A DNA stretch of 64,000 nt from Intrasporangiaceae bacterium URHB0013 (GCA_000620545.1 JIBA01000012.1:124001-188000); one strand, 5' to 3'. Counted from the stretch's first letter, positions 17,666-26,635 are shown. A program made the numbers and translations. Notes: a model not told the origin generated them from the letters alone.

Positions 17666-18543
17666 GCCTCCGCTTCGGCTACGGCCTCAACGGGTTCACC
17701 GACCACCGGCTCGAGGACGCGCTCGCCGTCCTGGCCGACCTCGGCTACGACGGCGTCGCCCTGACGTTGGACCACGCCCACCTCGACCCCTTCGCACCCG
17801 ACCTGGCACGTCGAGCGGCCCGGGTCGCCGGCCTGCTGGACCGTCACGGGTTGGGAGTCGTCGTCGAAACGGGAGCTCGCTACGTGCTCGACCCGCGTCG
17901 CAAGCACGAGCCGACTCTCGTGTCCGACTCGGGACGCGGACGCCGGATCGACTTGCTGGACAGAGCGATCCGTGTCGCAGCCGAGGTCGGATCGCCCGCC
18001 GTGTCGTTCTGGAGCGGCATCGCGCCACGCGGGACCACCCGCGACGAGCTGTGGTGCCGGGTGGAGGAGGGCGTCACGTCCCTGCTCCCCGTCGCGGAGG
18101 CCCACGGCATCGACCTCGCCCTCGAGCCGGAGCCGGGCATGTTCGTGGAGCGCATCTCCGACGTGGTCGAGCTGCGCCGCCGCCTCGGGTCGCCCGAGCG
18201 GCTCCGGCTGACGATCGACGTCGGCCACCTGCGCTGCACGGAGGACGCCGACCCGGCGGCCTGCGTCCTCGGCGCCGGCGACCTCGTCGCGAACGTCCAG
18301 ATCGACGACATGCGTCGCGGCGTCCACGAGCACCTGCCCTTCGGCGAGGGCGAGGTGGACTTCCCACCCGTGCTCGCAGCACTTGGGGCCGTCGGCTTCG
18401 ATGGCCTCGTCGCCGTCGAGCTGCCCCGCCACTCGCACGCCGCGCCGTCGCTCGCGGCGTCGAGCCTGGACTTCCTGCGCGGCGCCGAGCGCCAGGCGCA
18501 GGCCGGAACCACGCCGCTACGACCCCAGGAGGTGGGCCGATGA
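17662..18543 (+). CDS. Sugar phosphate isomerase/epimerase-like TIM barrel (ebo cluster)
   Basis: Protein of 293 residues of the xylose-isomerase-like TIM barrel family. Metal-site segments are visible: LALEPEPGMFVE near 155, TIDVGHLRC near 185 and the C-terminal VAVELPRHSH. The N-terminal LADLGYDGVAL is typical. ATG 17662 overlaps the eboC stop and its own stop overlaps the eboA start. It likely acts on the polyol or sugar made or handled by this cluster. Confidence 0.85.
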   Translation: MSLRFGYGLNGFTDHRLEDALAVLADLGYDGVALTLDHAHLDPFAPDLARRAARVAGLLDRHGLGVVVETGARYVLDPRRKHEPTLVSDSGRGRRIDLLDRAIRVAAEVGSPAVSFWSGIAPRGTTRDELWCRVEEGVTSLLPVAEAHGIDLALEPEPGMFVERISDVVELRRRLGSPERLRLTIDVGHLRCTEDADPAACVLGAGDLVANVQIDDMRRGVHEHLPFGEGEVDFPPVLAALGAVGFDGLVAVELPRHSHAAPSLAASSLDFLRGAERQAQAGTTPLRPQEVGR

Positions 18544-19136
18544 GCCCCACGACCATCCAGGACGCGCTCGCGCAGGTGACGATCGACCCGGACTCCATCG
18601 AGCGCCACTTCCCCGCCGCCGCGCGCGCCGCGGCCCGTGAGGGCCGGACCGGGGACGCCGCGCGTGAGGCGATGCTCCTCGCGGTGCCCGGCCCGGCCGC
18701 ATACGTCATCGAGGTCGTGCGTCGGGTCTACGACCACGGCGACGCGGCCGAGCGGCGCGCGGTCCTGCTCGCGCTGCCAGCCCTCGACGCACCCGACCGC
18801 GAGAACGCCATCGGTGACGCCGCGCTGCCGATCGTGCGAGATGCACTGCGCACCAACGACACCCGCTTGGTCGCCGCAGCCCTCGGGCCGAATGCCGCCC
18901 GCCACCTCGACGACGAGGCGTGGCGCCAGGCGGTGCTCAAGGTCCTCTTCACGGGCATCCCGGTCGAGCAGGTCGCCGGTCTGGCGGACCGCGCGGACGC
19001 CGAGCTCGCCCGCATGGTCCGCGACTACGCCGCCGAGCGTGAGGCCGCCGGCAGGGTCGTGCCGCCCGACGCGCGGACCGTGCTCGCCCTGGCCGAGAGC
19101 CGACAGCCCGCCACCCGCCCGTACCCAGCCGACTGA
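18540..19136 (+). CDS. eboA: EboA domain protein
   Basis: All-helical protein of 198 residues. The conserved DDEAWRQAVLKVLFTGIPV region near residue 122 and AALDAPDREN-like repeats near 80 match the EboA family, which has no known catalytic activity and occurs only with other ebo genes. The start is the ATG in the overlap with the upstream gene. It is soluble and probably acts as a partner or scaffold for the other Ebo proteins (inference). Confidence 0.8.
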   Translation: MSPTTIQDALAQVTIDPDSIERHFPAAARAAAREGRTGDAAREAMLLAVPGPAAYVIEVVRRVYDHGDAAERRAVLLALPALDAPDRENAIGDAALPIVRDALRTNDTRLVAAALGPNAARHLDDEAWRQAVLKVLFTGIPVEQVAGLADRADAELARMVRDYAAEREAAGRVVPPDARTVLALAESRQPATRPYPAD

Positions 19137-19145
19137 GGAGCAGCC

Positions 19146-20021
19146 GTGCGCATCTTCGACCCCCACATCCACATGACGTCCCGCACGACCGACGACTACC
19201 AGCGCATGCACGCCGCAGGCGTGCGCGCCGTCGTCGAGCCTTCGTTCTGGCTCGGCCAGCCGCGCACGAGCGTCGGGTCCTTCAGCGACTACTTCGACGC
19301 GCTGCTCGGCTGGGAGCCGTTCCGGGCGTCGCAGTACGGCATCGCACACCACGCGACGATCGGGCTCAACCCCAAGGAGGCCAACGACGCCCGCTGTCGG
19401 GAGGTGCTCGACGTGCTTCCCCGCTACCTCGCGAAGGACCGCGTCGTGGCCGTCGGCGAGCTCGGTTACGACTCGATGACGCCGGAGGAGGACGACGTCT
19501 TCGCCGCACAGCTCGCGCTCGCCGCCGAGCACGAGCTGCCCGCACTCGTGCACACGCCGCACCGCGACAAGCTCGCAGGGACGAGGCGCACGCTCGACGT
19601 CGTGCGCGAGTCGGCACTCGAACCCGGCGCCGTCCTCGTCGACCACCTCAACGAGATGACCGTCGGTGTCGTCGCCGAGTCGGGTTGCTGGATGGGCTTC
19701 TCCGTCTACCCGGACACGAAGATGGACGAGCACCGCATGGTCGAGATCCTGCGTCGCCACGGCCTCGACCGGATGATCGTCAACTCGGCCGCTGACTGGG
19801 GCAACAGTGACCCGCTCAAGACCCGGCGCGTCGCCGAGACGATGCTCGCCGCTGGCTACACCGCCGACGACGTCGACCGGGTGCTGTGGCGCAACCCCGT
19901 CGAGTTCTACGGTCAGAGCGGGCGGCTCGAGCTGCCCGAGACGGAGGCGCCGGCGAGCGAGCTCGTCGGGGCCGGCGCGACGTTCATGGGCAACTCCGTG
20001 CTCCGCGGCGCGAGGGAGTGA
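19146..20021 (+). CDS. eboB: EboB, TatD-family metal-dependent hydrolase
   Basis: TIM-barrel amidohydrolase of 291 residues. The metal ligands expected for TatD enzymes are present: FDPHIHM near residue 5, VGELGYD near 101, LVHTPHRD near 136, DHLNE near 164 and SAADWGNSD near 216. A GTG start with GAGGAG sits 9 bp after eboA. The C-terminal extension past the barrel ends in a polar tail. It should hydrolyse a phosphoester or amide in the cytoplasm; the substrate is unknown. Confidence 0.85.
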   Translation: MRIFDPHIHMTSRTTDDYQRMHAAGVRAVVEPSFWLGQPRTSVGSFSDYFDALLGWEPFRASQYGIAHHATIGLNPKEANDARCREVLDVLPRYLAKDRVVAVGELGYDSMTPEEDDVFAAQLALAAEHELPALVHTPHRDKLAGTRRTLDVVRESALEPGAVLVDHLNEMTVGVVAESGCWMGFSVYPDTKMDEHRMVEILRRHGLDRMIVNSAADWGNSDPLKTRRVAETMLAAGYTADDVDRVLWRNPVEFYGQSGRLELPETEAPASELVGAGATFMGNSVLRGARE

Positions 20022-20024
20022 GCG

Positions 20025-21215
20025 GTGCGCCTGCTCCACCCCGACGGCCAGACCGTCCACGTCGCGTACTGCACCAACGTCCACCCGGGTGAGGACCTCG
20101 ACACGATTCTCGGGCAGCTCGATCGCTTCGCCGTACCGGTACGCCGGCACCTCGGTGCCGACGTCCTCGGCCTCGGCCTGTGGCTGAGCTCGCCCGTCGC
20201 GCGTGAGCTGGCCGGTGACCCCCGCCAGGCCGACCGGTTGAGAGCCGCGCTCGACGAGCGCCGGCTCGAGGTCGTCACCCTCAACGGTTTCCCCTACCGC
20301 GGCTTCCAGGACGAGGTGGTCAAGCAACGCGTCTACCACCCCGACTGGACCGAGCCGGCCCGGCTCGCCTACACGACCGACCTGACCGAGGTGCTCGCGC
20401 GGCTGCTTCCCGACGACGCCGCCCGCGGCAGCATCTCGACGCTCCCGCTCGGCTGGCGGCACCCCTGGTTCGGCGACCGTCAGGTGCTCGCGGCCGAGCA
20501 GTTCGACCGGCTCGCCGACCACCTGCACGCCCTGCGTGAGCGCACCGGTCGCGAGATCCGCGTCGGCGTCGAGCCCGAGCCTGGCTGCGTCATCGAGACG
20601 ACGACCGAGCTGGTCGACCGGATGGCGGGCTGGGACGAGGAGGTGCTGGGAGTCTGCCTCGACCTCTGCCACCTCGCCGTCGGGTTCGAGGACGCGGCCG
20701 TCGCGGTGCCGCGGCTCACCGCCGCCGGCCGCCGGGTCGTCAAGGCCCAGGTGTCGGCGGCCCTGCACGTCGAGCACCCTGCCGACGACGCGACGCGCCA
20801 CGCGCTCGGCGCCTTCGACGAGGACCGCTTCCTGCACCAGACGCGGTCACGCGGGGAGCACGGTCAGCTGCGTGCGCGCGACGACCTCGGCGACGCCCTC
20901 GGCGGCGCGCGACCCCTCGACCCGTGCCCGGGTGGCACCGAGCAGCCGTGGCGGGTCCACTTCCACGTGCCGTTGGACCATGCCCCCGAGTCCCCGCTCG
21001 CCGCCACGACGGGCGACCTGCGGCACTCGCTCGACGTCCTCGTCGGTGGGGACACCGCCCTGACCGACCACCTCGAGGTCGAGACGTACACGTGGACCGT
21101 CGTCCCCGAGGCGGTGCGACCGACCGACGACGCCGCGCTGGCCGTGAGAATCGCCGGCGAGCTCGCCTGGCTCCGCGACACCCTCATCGACCTCGGCCTC
21201 AAGGAGTCCGCATGA
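20025..21215 (+). CDS. eboE: EboE, metabolite traffic protein (xylose isomerase-like TIM barrel)
   Basis: Protein of 396 residues of the EboE family. The N-terminus has AYCTNVHPGEDLD, and the TIM barrel carries VGVEPEPGCVIE near 186, CLDLCHLAVGFED near 212 and HFHVPLDH near 310, which supply a metal site. GTG 20025 lies three bases after the eboB stop. Its 3' end overlaps eboF by ATGA. Eukaryotic plastid and bacterial homologues always occur with EboB/C/F, and the reaction is undescribed. Confidence 0.88.
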   Translation: MRLLHPDGQTVHVAYCTNVHPGEDLDTILGQLDRFAVPVRRHLGADVLGLGLWLSSPVARELAGDPRQADRLRAALDERRLEVVTLNGFPYRGFQDEVVKQRVYHPDWTEPARLAYTTDLTEVLARLLPDDAARGSISTLPLGWRHPWFGDRQVLAAEQFDRLADHLHALRERTGREIRVGVEPEPGCVIETTTELVDRMAGWDEEVLGVCLDLCHLAVGFEDAAVAVPRLTAAGRRVVKAQVSAALHVEHPADDATRHALGAFDEDRFLHQTRSRGEHGQLRARDDLGDALGGARPLDPCPGGTEQPWRVHFHVPLDHAPESPLAATTGDLRHSLDVLVGGDTALTDHLEVETYTWTVVPEAVRPTDDAALAVRIAGELAWLRDTLIDLGLKESA

Positions 21216-22609
21216 CCACCCCGACCACGAAGGTCCTCCTGCTCGACGTCGTCGGCCTGACACCGCGCGCCCTCGCCGACATGCCGCGGCTGCGCCGTCT
21301 CGCCGAGTCGGGCTGGCAGAGCCCGCTCGAGACCGTGCTCCCGGCCGTCACCTGCTCGGTGCAGTCCACGATGCTCACCGGCCGCCCCGTCTCCGAGCAC
21401 GGCGCCGTCGGCAACGGGTGGTACTTCCGCGACCTCGGCGAGGTGTTCCTCTGGCGCCAGCACAACGCGCTCGTCGAGGGGCAGAAGGTCTGGGACGCCC
21501 TGCGCCGCCAGCACCCCGGGGCTCGCGTCGCCAACGTCTGCTGGTGGTACGCCATGGGAATGGACGTCGACTCGATCGTGACGCCGCGTCCGATCTACCA
21601 CGCCGACGGCCGCAAGTCGCCCGACTGCTACACCCGCCCGCCTGCTCTGCACGACCGGCTCACGGACCGGCTGGGCCCCTTCCCGCTCTTCCACTACTGG
21701 GGGCCGACCGCGTCCATCGCGTCGTCCCGCTGGATCATCGAGGCGACCCGACTGCTCCTGCCCGAGCACGACCTGACCCTCTCCTACGTCCCGCACCTCG
21801 ACTACGACCTACAGCGCTTCGGACCCGAGTCGCCCGAGGCCCGCGCCGCCGCGCAGGAGCTCGACGCCGCGCTCACGCCGCTCCTCGACGACGCCGAACG
21901 GCTGGGCGTCAGCGTCATCGTCGTGAGCGAATACGGCATCACGGCCGTCGACCAGCCCGTCGACGTCAACCGGGTGCTGCGCCGCGCCGGCCTGCTCGAC
22001 GTGCACACGCAGGCGGGGATGGAGTACCTCGACCCGTGGGCCTCCGACGCCTTCGCCGTCGCCGACCACCAGGTCGCCCACGTCTACGTCAAGGACGCCG
22101 ACCGGCTCGAGGAGGTGCGCGCCCTCCTGGCCTCCACCACGGGCGTCGACCAGGTGCTCGACCGGGCCGGCCAGGCGGCATACGGCCTCGACCACGAGCG
22201 CAGCGGCGACCTCGTGCTCGTGGCGCAGCCACGGGCGTGGTTCACCTACTACTACTGGCTCGATGACGACCGGGCGCCCGACTTCGCCCGCGGCGTCGAG
22301 ATCCACCGCAAGCCGGGGTACGACCCCGCCGAGCTCTTCTTCGACCCCGCCGACCGTTCGGCGAAGGCGCGCGCCGGGCTCGGTCTCGTGCGCAAGAAGC
22401 TCGGGCTGCGGTATGCGATGCGCGTGGTCCCCCTCGACCCGCGGTGGGTGCGGGGCAGCCACGGGCGCCTGCCCGACGACTCCGAGGACGGACCCGTCGT
22501 GCTCACCTCGAGCGCGGCCCTTCGTCGTGAGACGGTGGCGGCGGCGGACGTCCATGACCTCGTGCTCCAGGCCGCGGGTGTCTCGCTCGAGGCGACAGCA
22601 CACGCCTGA
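21212..22609 (+). CDS. eboF: EboF, alkaline phosphatase/nucleotide pyrophosphatase-fold protein
   Basis: Protein of 465 residues with the phosphodiesterase/alkaline phosphatase fold. LLLDVVGL (D12) and the nucleophile region LPAVTCSVQSTMLTG (T47) are intact. In the metal site, the family's D-x-x-x-H is DYDLQ (D197, Q201) and the usual Ser-Asp-His-Gly is SEYG (E240, Y241), so three ligands differ from classic NPP enzymes. No signal peptide is seen, suggesting a cytoplasmic location. ATG 21212 is in an overlap with eboE. It is the last coupled gene of the ebo block. Confidence 0.85.
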   Translation: MTTPTTKVLLLDVVGLTPRALADMPRLRRLAESGWQSPLETVLPAVTCSVQSTMLTGRPVSEHGAVGNGWYFRDLGEVFLWRQHNALVEGQKVWDALRRQHPGARVANVCWWYAMGMDVDSIVTPRPIYHADGRKSPDCYTRPPALHDRLTDRLGPFPLFHYWGPTASIASSRWIIEATRLLLPEHDLTLSYVPHLDYDLQRFGPESPEARAAAQELDAALTPLLDDAERLGVSVIVVSEYGITAVDQPVDVNRVLRRAGLLDVHTQAGMEYLDPWASDAFAVADHQVAHVYVKDADRLEEVRALLASTTGVDQVLDRAGQAAYGLDHERSGDLVLVAQPRAWFTYYYWLDDDRAPDFARGVEIHRKPGYDPAELFFDPADRSAKARAGLGLVRKKLGLRYAMRVVPLDPRWVRGSHGRLPDDSEDGPVVLTSSAALRRETVAAADVHDLVLQAAGVSLEATAHA

Positions 22610-22660
22610 GCGCCGCCTGCCCACAACCAGGATCAGCACTGAGAAACAAGGAGATTCACG

Positions 22661-23677
22661 ATGGCACGACCGATCACGCTCTTCACCGGACAGTGGGCGG
22701 ACCTTCCGTTCGAGGAGGTGTGCAAGCTCGCCGGCGAGTGGGGCTACGACGGGCTCGAGATCGCCTGCTGGGGCGATCACTTCGAGGTCGACCGAGCGCT
22801 GGCCGAGGACGGCTACATCGAGTCGCGGCGCGAGATCCTCGACCGCCACGGGCTCAAGGTGTGGGCCATCTCCAACCACCTCGTCGGCCAGGCCGTCTGC
22901 GACGACCCGATCGACCAGCGCCACCAGGACATCCTGCCGCCTGCGGTCTGGGGCGACGGCGACCCGGAAGGGGTGCGGCAGCGCGCGGCGGAGCGCATGG
23001 CCGACACCGCGCGAGCCGCCGCCAAGCTCGGCGTCAAGACCGTCATCGGCTTCACCGGCTCGGCCATCTGGAAGTACGTGGCGATGTTCCCCCCGGTGTC
23101 CGACGCCGTCATCCAGGAGGGGTACGCCGACTTCGCCCGCCGCTGGAACCCGATCCTCGACGTCTTCGACGAGGTGGGCGTGAAGTTCGCCCACGAGGTC
23201 CACCCGAGCGAGATCGCCTACGACTACTGGACGACCGTCGCGACGCTCGAGGCGATCGGGCACCGTGAGGCGTTCGGCCTCAACTGGGACCCCAGCCACA
23301 TGGTGTGGCAGGACCTCGACCCGGCAGCCTTCATCTGGGACTTCAAGGACCGCATCTACCACGTCGACTGCAAGGACGCCCGCAAGCGAATCGGCAACGG
23401 ACGCAACGGACGTCTGTCCTCGCACCTGCCGTGGAGCGATCCTCGGCGCGGCTGGGACTTCGTCTCGACCGGCCACGGGGACGTGCCGTGGGAGGACTGC
23501 TTCCGCACCCTCAACGCCATCGGCTACGACGGCCCCATCTCGATCGAGTGGGAGGACGCCGGGATGGACCGACTCGTCGGAGCGCCCGGAGCGCTGGAGT
23601 ACGTGCGAGCGCTCAACTTCGACAAGCCGGAGGCAGCATTCGACGCAGCCTTCAGCAGCAGCTCCACCACGGACTGA
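22661..23677 (+). CDS. Sugar phosphate isomerase/epimerase-like TIM barrel
   Basis: Protein of 338 residues with a strong AAGGAG ribosome site before ATG 22661. Metal-site segments are [13 protein letters not shown] near residue 185, [11 protein letters not shown] near 210, HVDCKDA near 234 and SIEWEDAG near 292. It resembles isomerases found with Gfo/Idh dehydrogenases and ThuA proteins in pathways for oxidised (for example 3-keto) sugars and inositols. It lies 51 bp after eboF, without overlap, and is followed by a terminator, so it ends the long run of genes. Confidence 0.87.
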   Translation: MARPITLFTGQWADLPFEEVCKLAGEWGYDGLEIACWGDHFEVDRALAEDGYIESRREILDRHGLKVWAISNHLVGQAVCDDPIDQRHQDILPPAVWGDGDPEGVRQRAAERMADTARAAAKLGVKTVIGFTGSAIWKYVAMFPPVSDAVIQEGYADFARRWNPILDVFDEVGVKFAHEVHPSEIAYDYWTTVATLEAIGHREAFGLNWDPSHMVWQDLDPAAFIWDFKDRIYHVDCKDARKRIGNGRNGRLSSHLPWSDPRRGWDFVSTGHGDVPWEDCFRTLNAIGYDGPISIEWEDAGMDRLVGAPGALEYVRALNFDKPEAAFDAAFSSSSTTD

Positions 23678-23706
23678 TCCCGGACCAGTTCGACACCACG
23701 ACCTTG

Positions 23707-23735
23707 CCCTCGGACCGCGCCATGCGGTCCGAGGG
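23707..23735 (+). terminator. Hairpin after the TIM-barrel gene
   Basis: Perfect 12-bp arms CCCTCGGACCGC and GCGGTCCGAGGG with a 5-base loop. A second GC hairpin (CCCGGGCG/CGCCCGGG type) follows at about 23741-23761, before the ThuA gene. Confidence 0.75.
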
Positions 23736-23783
23736 GCGAGCCCCGGGCGACCGCCGCCCGGGCACTGACAGAGGGAGATCAGC

Positions 23784-24944
23784 ATGACAACGACACATCG
23801 GCGTGTCGGGCCCGGACGACTGCTCGCCGCCGTGACGGGTCTCGGCGCGCTCGTCCTGGGACTCGGCACAGCACCCGCAACCGCCGCTGACACCGAGGCC
23901 GCTGTCGGAGCCGGGTACAAGGTGCTCGTCGTGGGGAAGACGCTCGGCTTCCGCCACTCGCACATCGACGAGACGACGCATGCGGTCATCGACATGGGCA
24001 AGCAGAGCGGCTTCACCGTCGACGTCTGGGACCCGCCGAACAGCTCGGGAGGATGGTGGGGGCCCGGCTCACCCGGACAGCCCGCGCTCACCCTGCCCAG
24101 CACGCCGTTCACGAGTGCTGACAACCTGTCGCATTACGCGAGCATCATCTTCGCGTCGCCGGTCGACAACACGAACAGCCTCGACCCGGCCCAGCCGCGG
24201 CTGCTGGACGACACCGAGCTCGCTGCCTTCCAGGGGTACATCCGGGGCGGTGGCGGCTACGTCGGGCTACACGCCGCCACCGACACCATGCACACCGTGC
24301 CGTGGTACAGCAAGCTCTCCGGCGGCGGGGCCCGCTTCGCCAACCACCCTGCGCAGCAGACGGCCACGATGCGGGTCGAGGACCCGACGCATCCGTCGAC
24401 CGAGCACCTGCCGTCGGCATGGGTCCGGTTCGACGAGTGGTACAACTACACGTCGAACCCGCGTGACTCCGTGCGCGTCCTGCTCACGCTCGACGAGTCC
24501 ACCTACACCGGCGGCCGGATGGGGGCAGACCACCCGATCGCGTGGTGCCAGAACTTCGAGGGTGGCCGGTCCTGGTACGAGGGCGCCGGTCACGTCGACT
24601 CCTCCTACTCCGACCCCGTGTTCCTCGAGCACCTCAAGGGCGGCATCGAGTGGGCGTCCGGCAGGGTGAGCGGTGGCGGGGACTGCGTGACCTTCAAGGA
24701 GGTCTCGGGACTGCTCGAGGCGGCCGACAACGGTTCGGTGCGAGCCCAGAAGCTCGCGACCCAGCTGGAGGAGCGGCTCGCGGCAGCCGAGGCCGCTGCG
24801 GACGCGGGCGACCGCGATGCGGCGCTGGCCGCCCTGCAGACGGCGCGGGGCAAGGCCAACGGACTGGTCGACGGACACGAGGTCTCGTCCAAGATCGCGG
24901 ATCTCATCGAGTGGCAGACGGGCCTGCGGGCAGCGGGCATGTAG
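23784..24944 (+). CDS. Secreted ThuA-domain protein with C-terminal helical (FIMAH-type) module
   Basis: Protein of 386 residues. A Sec signal peptide of about 35 residues (TAPATAADTE cleavage region) is followed by the ThuA/glutamine-amidotransferase-like fold with KVLVVGKTLGFRHSHI, a GGGYVGLHAATD motif near 157 and NHPAQQTATM near 190. The last ~80 residues form Ala-rich helices like the C-terminus of the dehydrogenase at 12104. ThuA proteins act in disaccharide 3-keto-sugar metabolism. Export and the shared module suggest that it works with that dehydrogenase outside the cell. GAGGGAGATC precedes the ATG. Confidence 0.85.
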   Translation: MTTTHRRVGPGRLLAAVTGLGALVLGLGTAPATAADTEAAVGAGYKVLVVGKTLGFRHSHIDETTHAVIDMGKQSGFTVDVWDPPNSSGGWWGPGSPGQPALTLPSTPFTSADNLSHYASIIFASPVDNTNSLDPAQPRLLDDTELAAFQGYIRGGGGYVGLHAATDTMHTVPWYSKLSGGGARFANHPAQQTATMRVEDPTHPSTEHLPSAWVRFDEWYNYTSNPRDSVRVLLTLDESTYTGGRMGADHPIAWCQNFEGGRSWYEGAGHVDSSYSDPVFLEHLKGGIEWASGRVSGGGDCVTFKEVSGLLEAADNGSVRAQKLATQLEERLAAAEAAADAGDRDAALAALQTARGKANGLVDGHEVSSKIADLIEWQTGLRAAGM

Positions 24945-24968
24945 TCCGGCCCCGGTGACACGAGGCCC

Positions 24969-25002
24969 GGGGGCGTGGTCGCGCAGTCGTGACCACGCCC
25001 CC
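24969..25002 (+). terminator. Hairpin after the ThuA gene
   Basis: Perfect 12-bp arms GGGGGCGTGGTC and GACCACGCCCCC around a 10-base loop. It runs into short tandem copies of GCGACCACGCC (25003-25035). Confidence 0.75.
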
Positions 25003-25095
25003 GCGACCACGCCGCCGCGACCACCCGCGACCAGGCGCCCGGGCGTTCTCGGGTTCCCCCGACGGCAGCCAGGGCCGGGGGTTAGCGTGAGAGTC

Positions 25096-25467
25096 ATGAC
25101 GCTCGTGCAGGTGGCGCAGCGCGCCGACGACCTCCAGCGTGCGGCCGCCTTCTACGCCGGGCTGCTCGACGCCGCTCCCGTTGCGACGTTCGACCCGCCC
25201 GGCCTCGTCTTCTTCGACCTCGGCGGGGTGCGCCTGCTGCTCGACCGGGGAGCGCCGAGTGCGCTGCACTACCTGCGGGTCGAGGACCTCGACGCCACGG
25301 TCGAGCGCCTGCGCGCGAGCGGGGTGGAGGTGCGCAGCGAGCCGCACCTCATCTTCGGCCACGACGACGACACCCTGGGGCCGGCGGGCACCGACGAGTG
25401 GATGGCCTTCGTCGTCGACTCCGAGGGCAACCTCGTCGGGCTCGTCGAGCAGCGCCCGCGCGGCTGA
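25096..25467 (+). CDS. VOC-superfamily (glyoxalase-like) protein
   Basis: Protein of 123 residues with paired beta-alpha-beta-beta-beta modules (RAAAFYAGLLDAAPV near 15, ALHYLRVEDLDATVERL near 57, FVVDSEGNLVGLVEQ at the end). The final Glu is the usual metal ligand. TAGCGT lies seven bases before ATG 25096, indicating a leaderless mRNA; the longer upstream frame is not used. Substrate unknown. Confidence 0.82.
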   Translation: MTLVQVAQRADDLQRAAAFYAGLLDAAPVATFDPPGLVFFDLGGVRLLLDRGAPSALHYLRVEDLDATVERLRASGVEVRSEPHLIFGHDDDTLGPAGTDEWMAFVVDSEGNLVGLVEQRPRG

Positions 25468-25569
25468 TCCGGCCGTACCCGTCCGTAGGGCGTTCTCGTG
25501 GGTTATGGTTCCCGCGCTGGAGCGAGGCCCCGACAGGGGCACTGGCAGGGGGCTTCACAGGGGCCAGAT

Positions 25570-25608
25570 CTGACGTGCTGCCGGCATCAACCGACCGCAC
25601 CACGTCAG
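25570..25608 (+). promoter_or_regulatory. Hairpin overlapping the ribosome site of the esterase gene
   Basis: Arms CTGACGTG (25570-25577) and CACGTCAG (25601-25608) can pair around a 23-base loop and partly cover the AGGA ribosome site (25607-25610) of the next gene. TATGGT near 25504 could be its -10 element. Either translational control or chance. Confidence 0.3.
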
Positions 25609-25616
25609 GAACGCCC

Positions 25617-26591
25617 ATGTCCACCACGCGCCCCGTCCGGAACCGCCGGGCCTTCGCTGCCGTCCTCGCCCTCCTGCTCGCCGCGGCCTCCGGGCTCGTC
25701 GTGTCCATGCGGACCGCCGAGGCCGCCGGCGTCGGGCTCCAGCCGCTCGCGGTCGTCGCCGCCGAGGGCACCGCGACCGTCGAGTCCTACCGGTACAACG
25801 GGGCCGACACGTACCAGAACCTCGATGCGTACTACGACACGAGCTGGTTCGGCGGCGCCGGTCGGCCGGCCGTCATCGTCATCCACGGAGGATCCTGGGC
25901 GAACGCGACCAAGGCGGCGTCCGCATCCGCCTCGAAAAAGTTCTTCGACGAGGGTTTCGCCGTGTTCAACATGAACTACCGTCTCACCGCCCCCACCGGG
26001 AGCCACGCCGGAACGCCGTGGCCGGGCCAGCGCACGGACGTCAGCCTCGCGATCCAGTGGGTCAAGGCCAACGCGAAGAGCTTCGGCGTCAACCCCAACC
26101 GGGTGGCCCTCTACGGCTTCTCCTCGGGCGGCCACATGGCCATCGCGTCGAGCGTGTACTACCGCAACGTCCGCGCCGCGGTCTCGGTCTCCGGTGTGCT
26201 CCAGCCGCACCGAGTCATGGACGTGGCCGTCAACGGCTCCGTCGGTGCGGACGTGCGTGGCACCGGCGTCGTGGTCCTGTCGCAGTGGGCCGCGCTCGCG
26301 GTCCAGTGCCCGTACTACCCGACCTGGGCCGAGTGCAACAGCCGGTGGAACTCCTTCAAGCCGGAGACGTACTTCTCGTCGGCCGCGCCGCCGTTCTACG
26401 CGATGATGGGCGACAAGGACACGGTGGTGCCGCCCGGCACTCTCGGTGCCATCCACTACTGGGCCACGAAGAAGGGCCAGGAGCACGTCACCGTCATGGT
26501 GCCCGGCGCCGCGCACGACGAGCGGATGCTGACGAACGACCCGACCCGATGGGCCGCCATGATCACCTGGCTGAGGTCGAAGACCGCCTGA
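25617..26591 (+). CDS. Secreted alpha/beta hydrolase (esterase/lipase-like)
   Basis: Protein of 324 residues with an Arg-rich Sec signal peptide (RNRRAFAAVLALLLAAASG). The hydrolase core contains the oxyanion motif VIHGGSWAN near 90, the nucleophile elbow GFSSGGH near 164, MMGDKDTVVP near 264 for the acid, and GAAHDERM near 300 for His. This matches carboxylesterases of the BD-FAE/HSL type. ATG 25617 was chosen because the signal peptide begins there; AGGA is 6 bases upstream. It probably removes acyl or feruloyl groups from an extracellular ester. Confidence 0.85.
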   Translation: MSTTRPVRNRRAFAAVLALLLAAASGLVVSMRTAEAAGVGLQPLAVVAAEGTATVESYRYNGADTYQNLDAYYDTSWFGGAGRPAVIVIHGGSWANATKAASASASKKFFDEGFAVFNMNYRLTAPTGSHAGTPWPGQRTDVSLAIQWVKANAKSFGVNPNRVALYGFSSGGHMAIASSVYYRNVRAAVSVSGVLQPHRVMDVAVNGSVGADVRGTGVVVLSQWAALAVQCPYYPTWAECNSRWNSFKPETYFSSAAPPFYAMMGDKDTVVPPGTLGAIHYWATKKGQEHVTVMVPGAAHDERMLTNDPTRWAAMITWLRSKTA

Positions 26592-26635
26592 CGGGTGCGC
26601 ACGGGCGGGTCGCGGAGACGAGTTCACGGCTGATC

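Noticed and set aside
17880-20837. 985-aa minus-strand open frame
   Set aside because: It is the complement of the ebo genes and arises from GC-rich codon bias; the plus-strand genes have motifs, starts and overlaps.
15615-23677. Scytonemin biosynthesis locus
   Set aside because: No scytonemin biosynthetic genes (ScyA-F types) are present; only the shared ebo components are.
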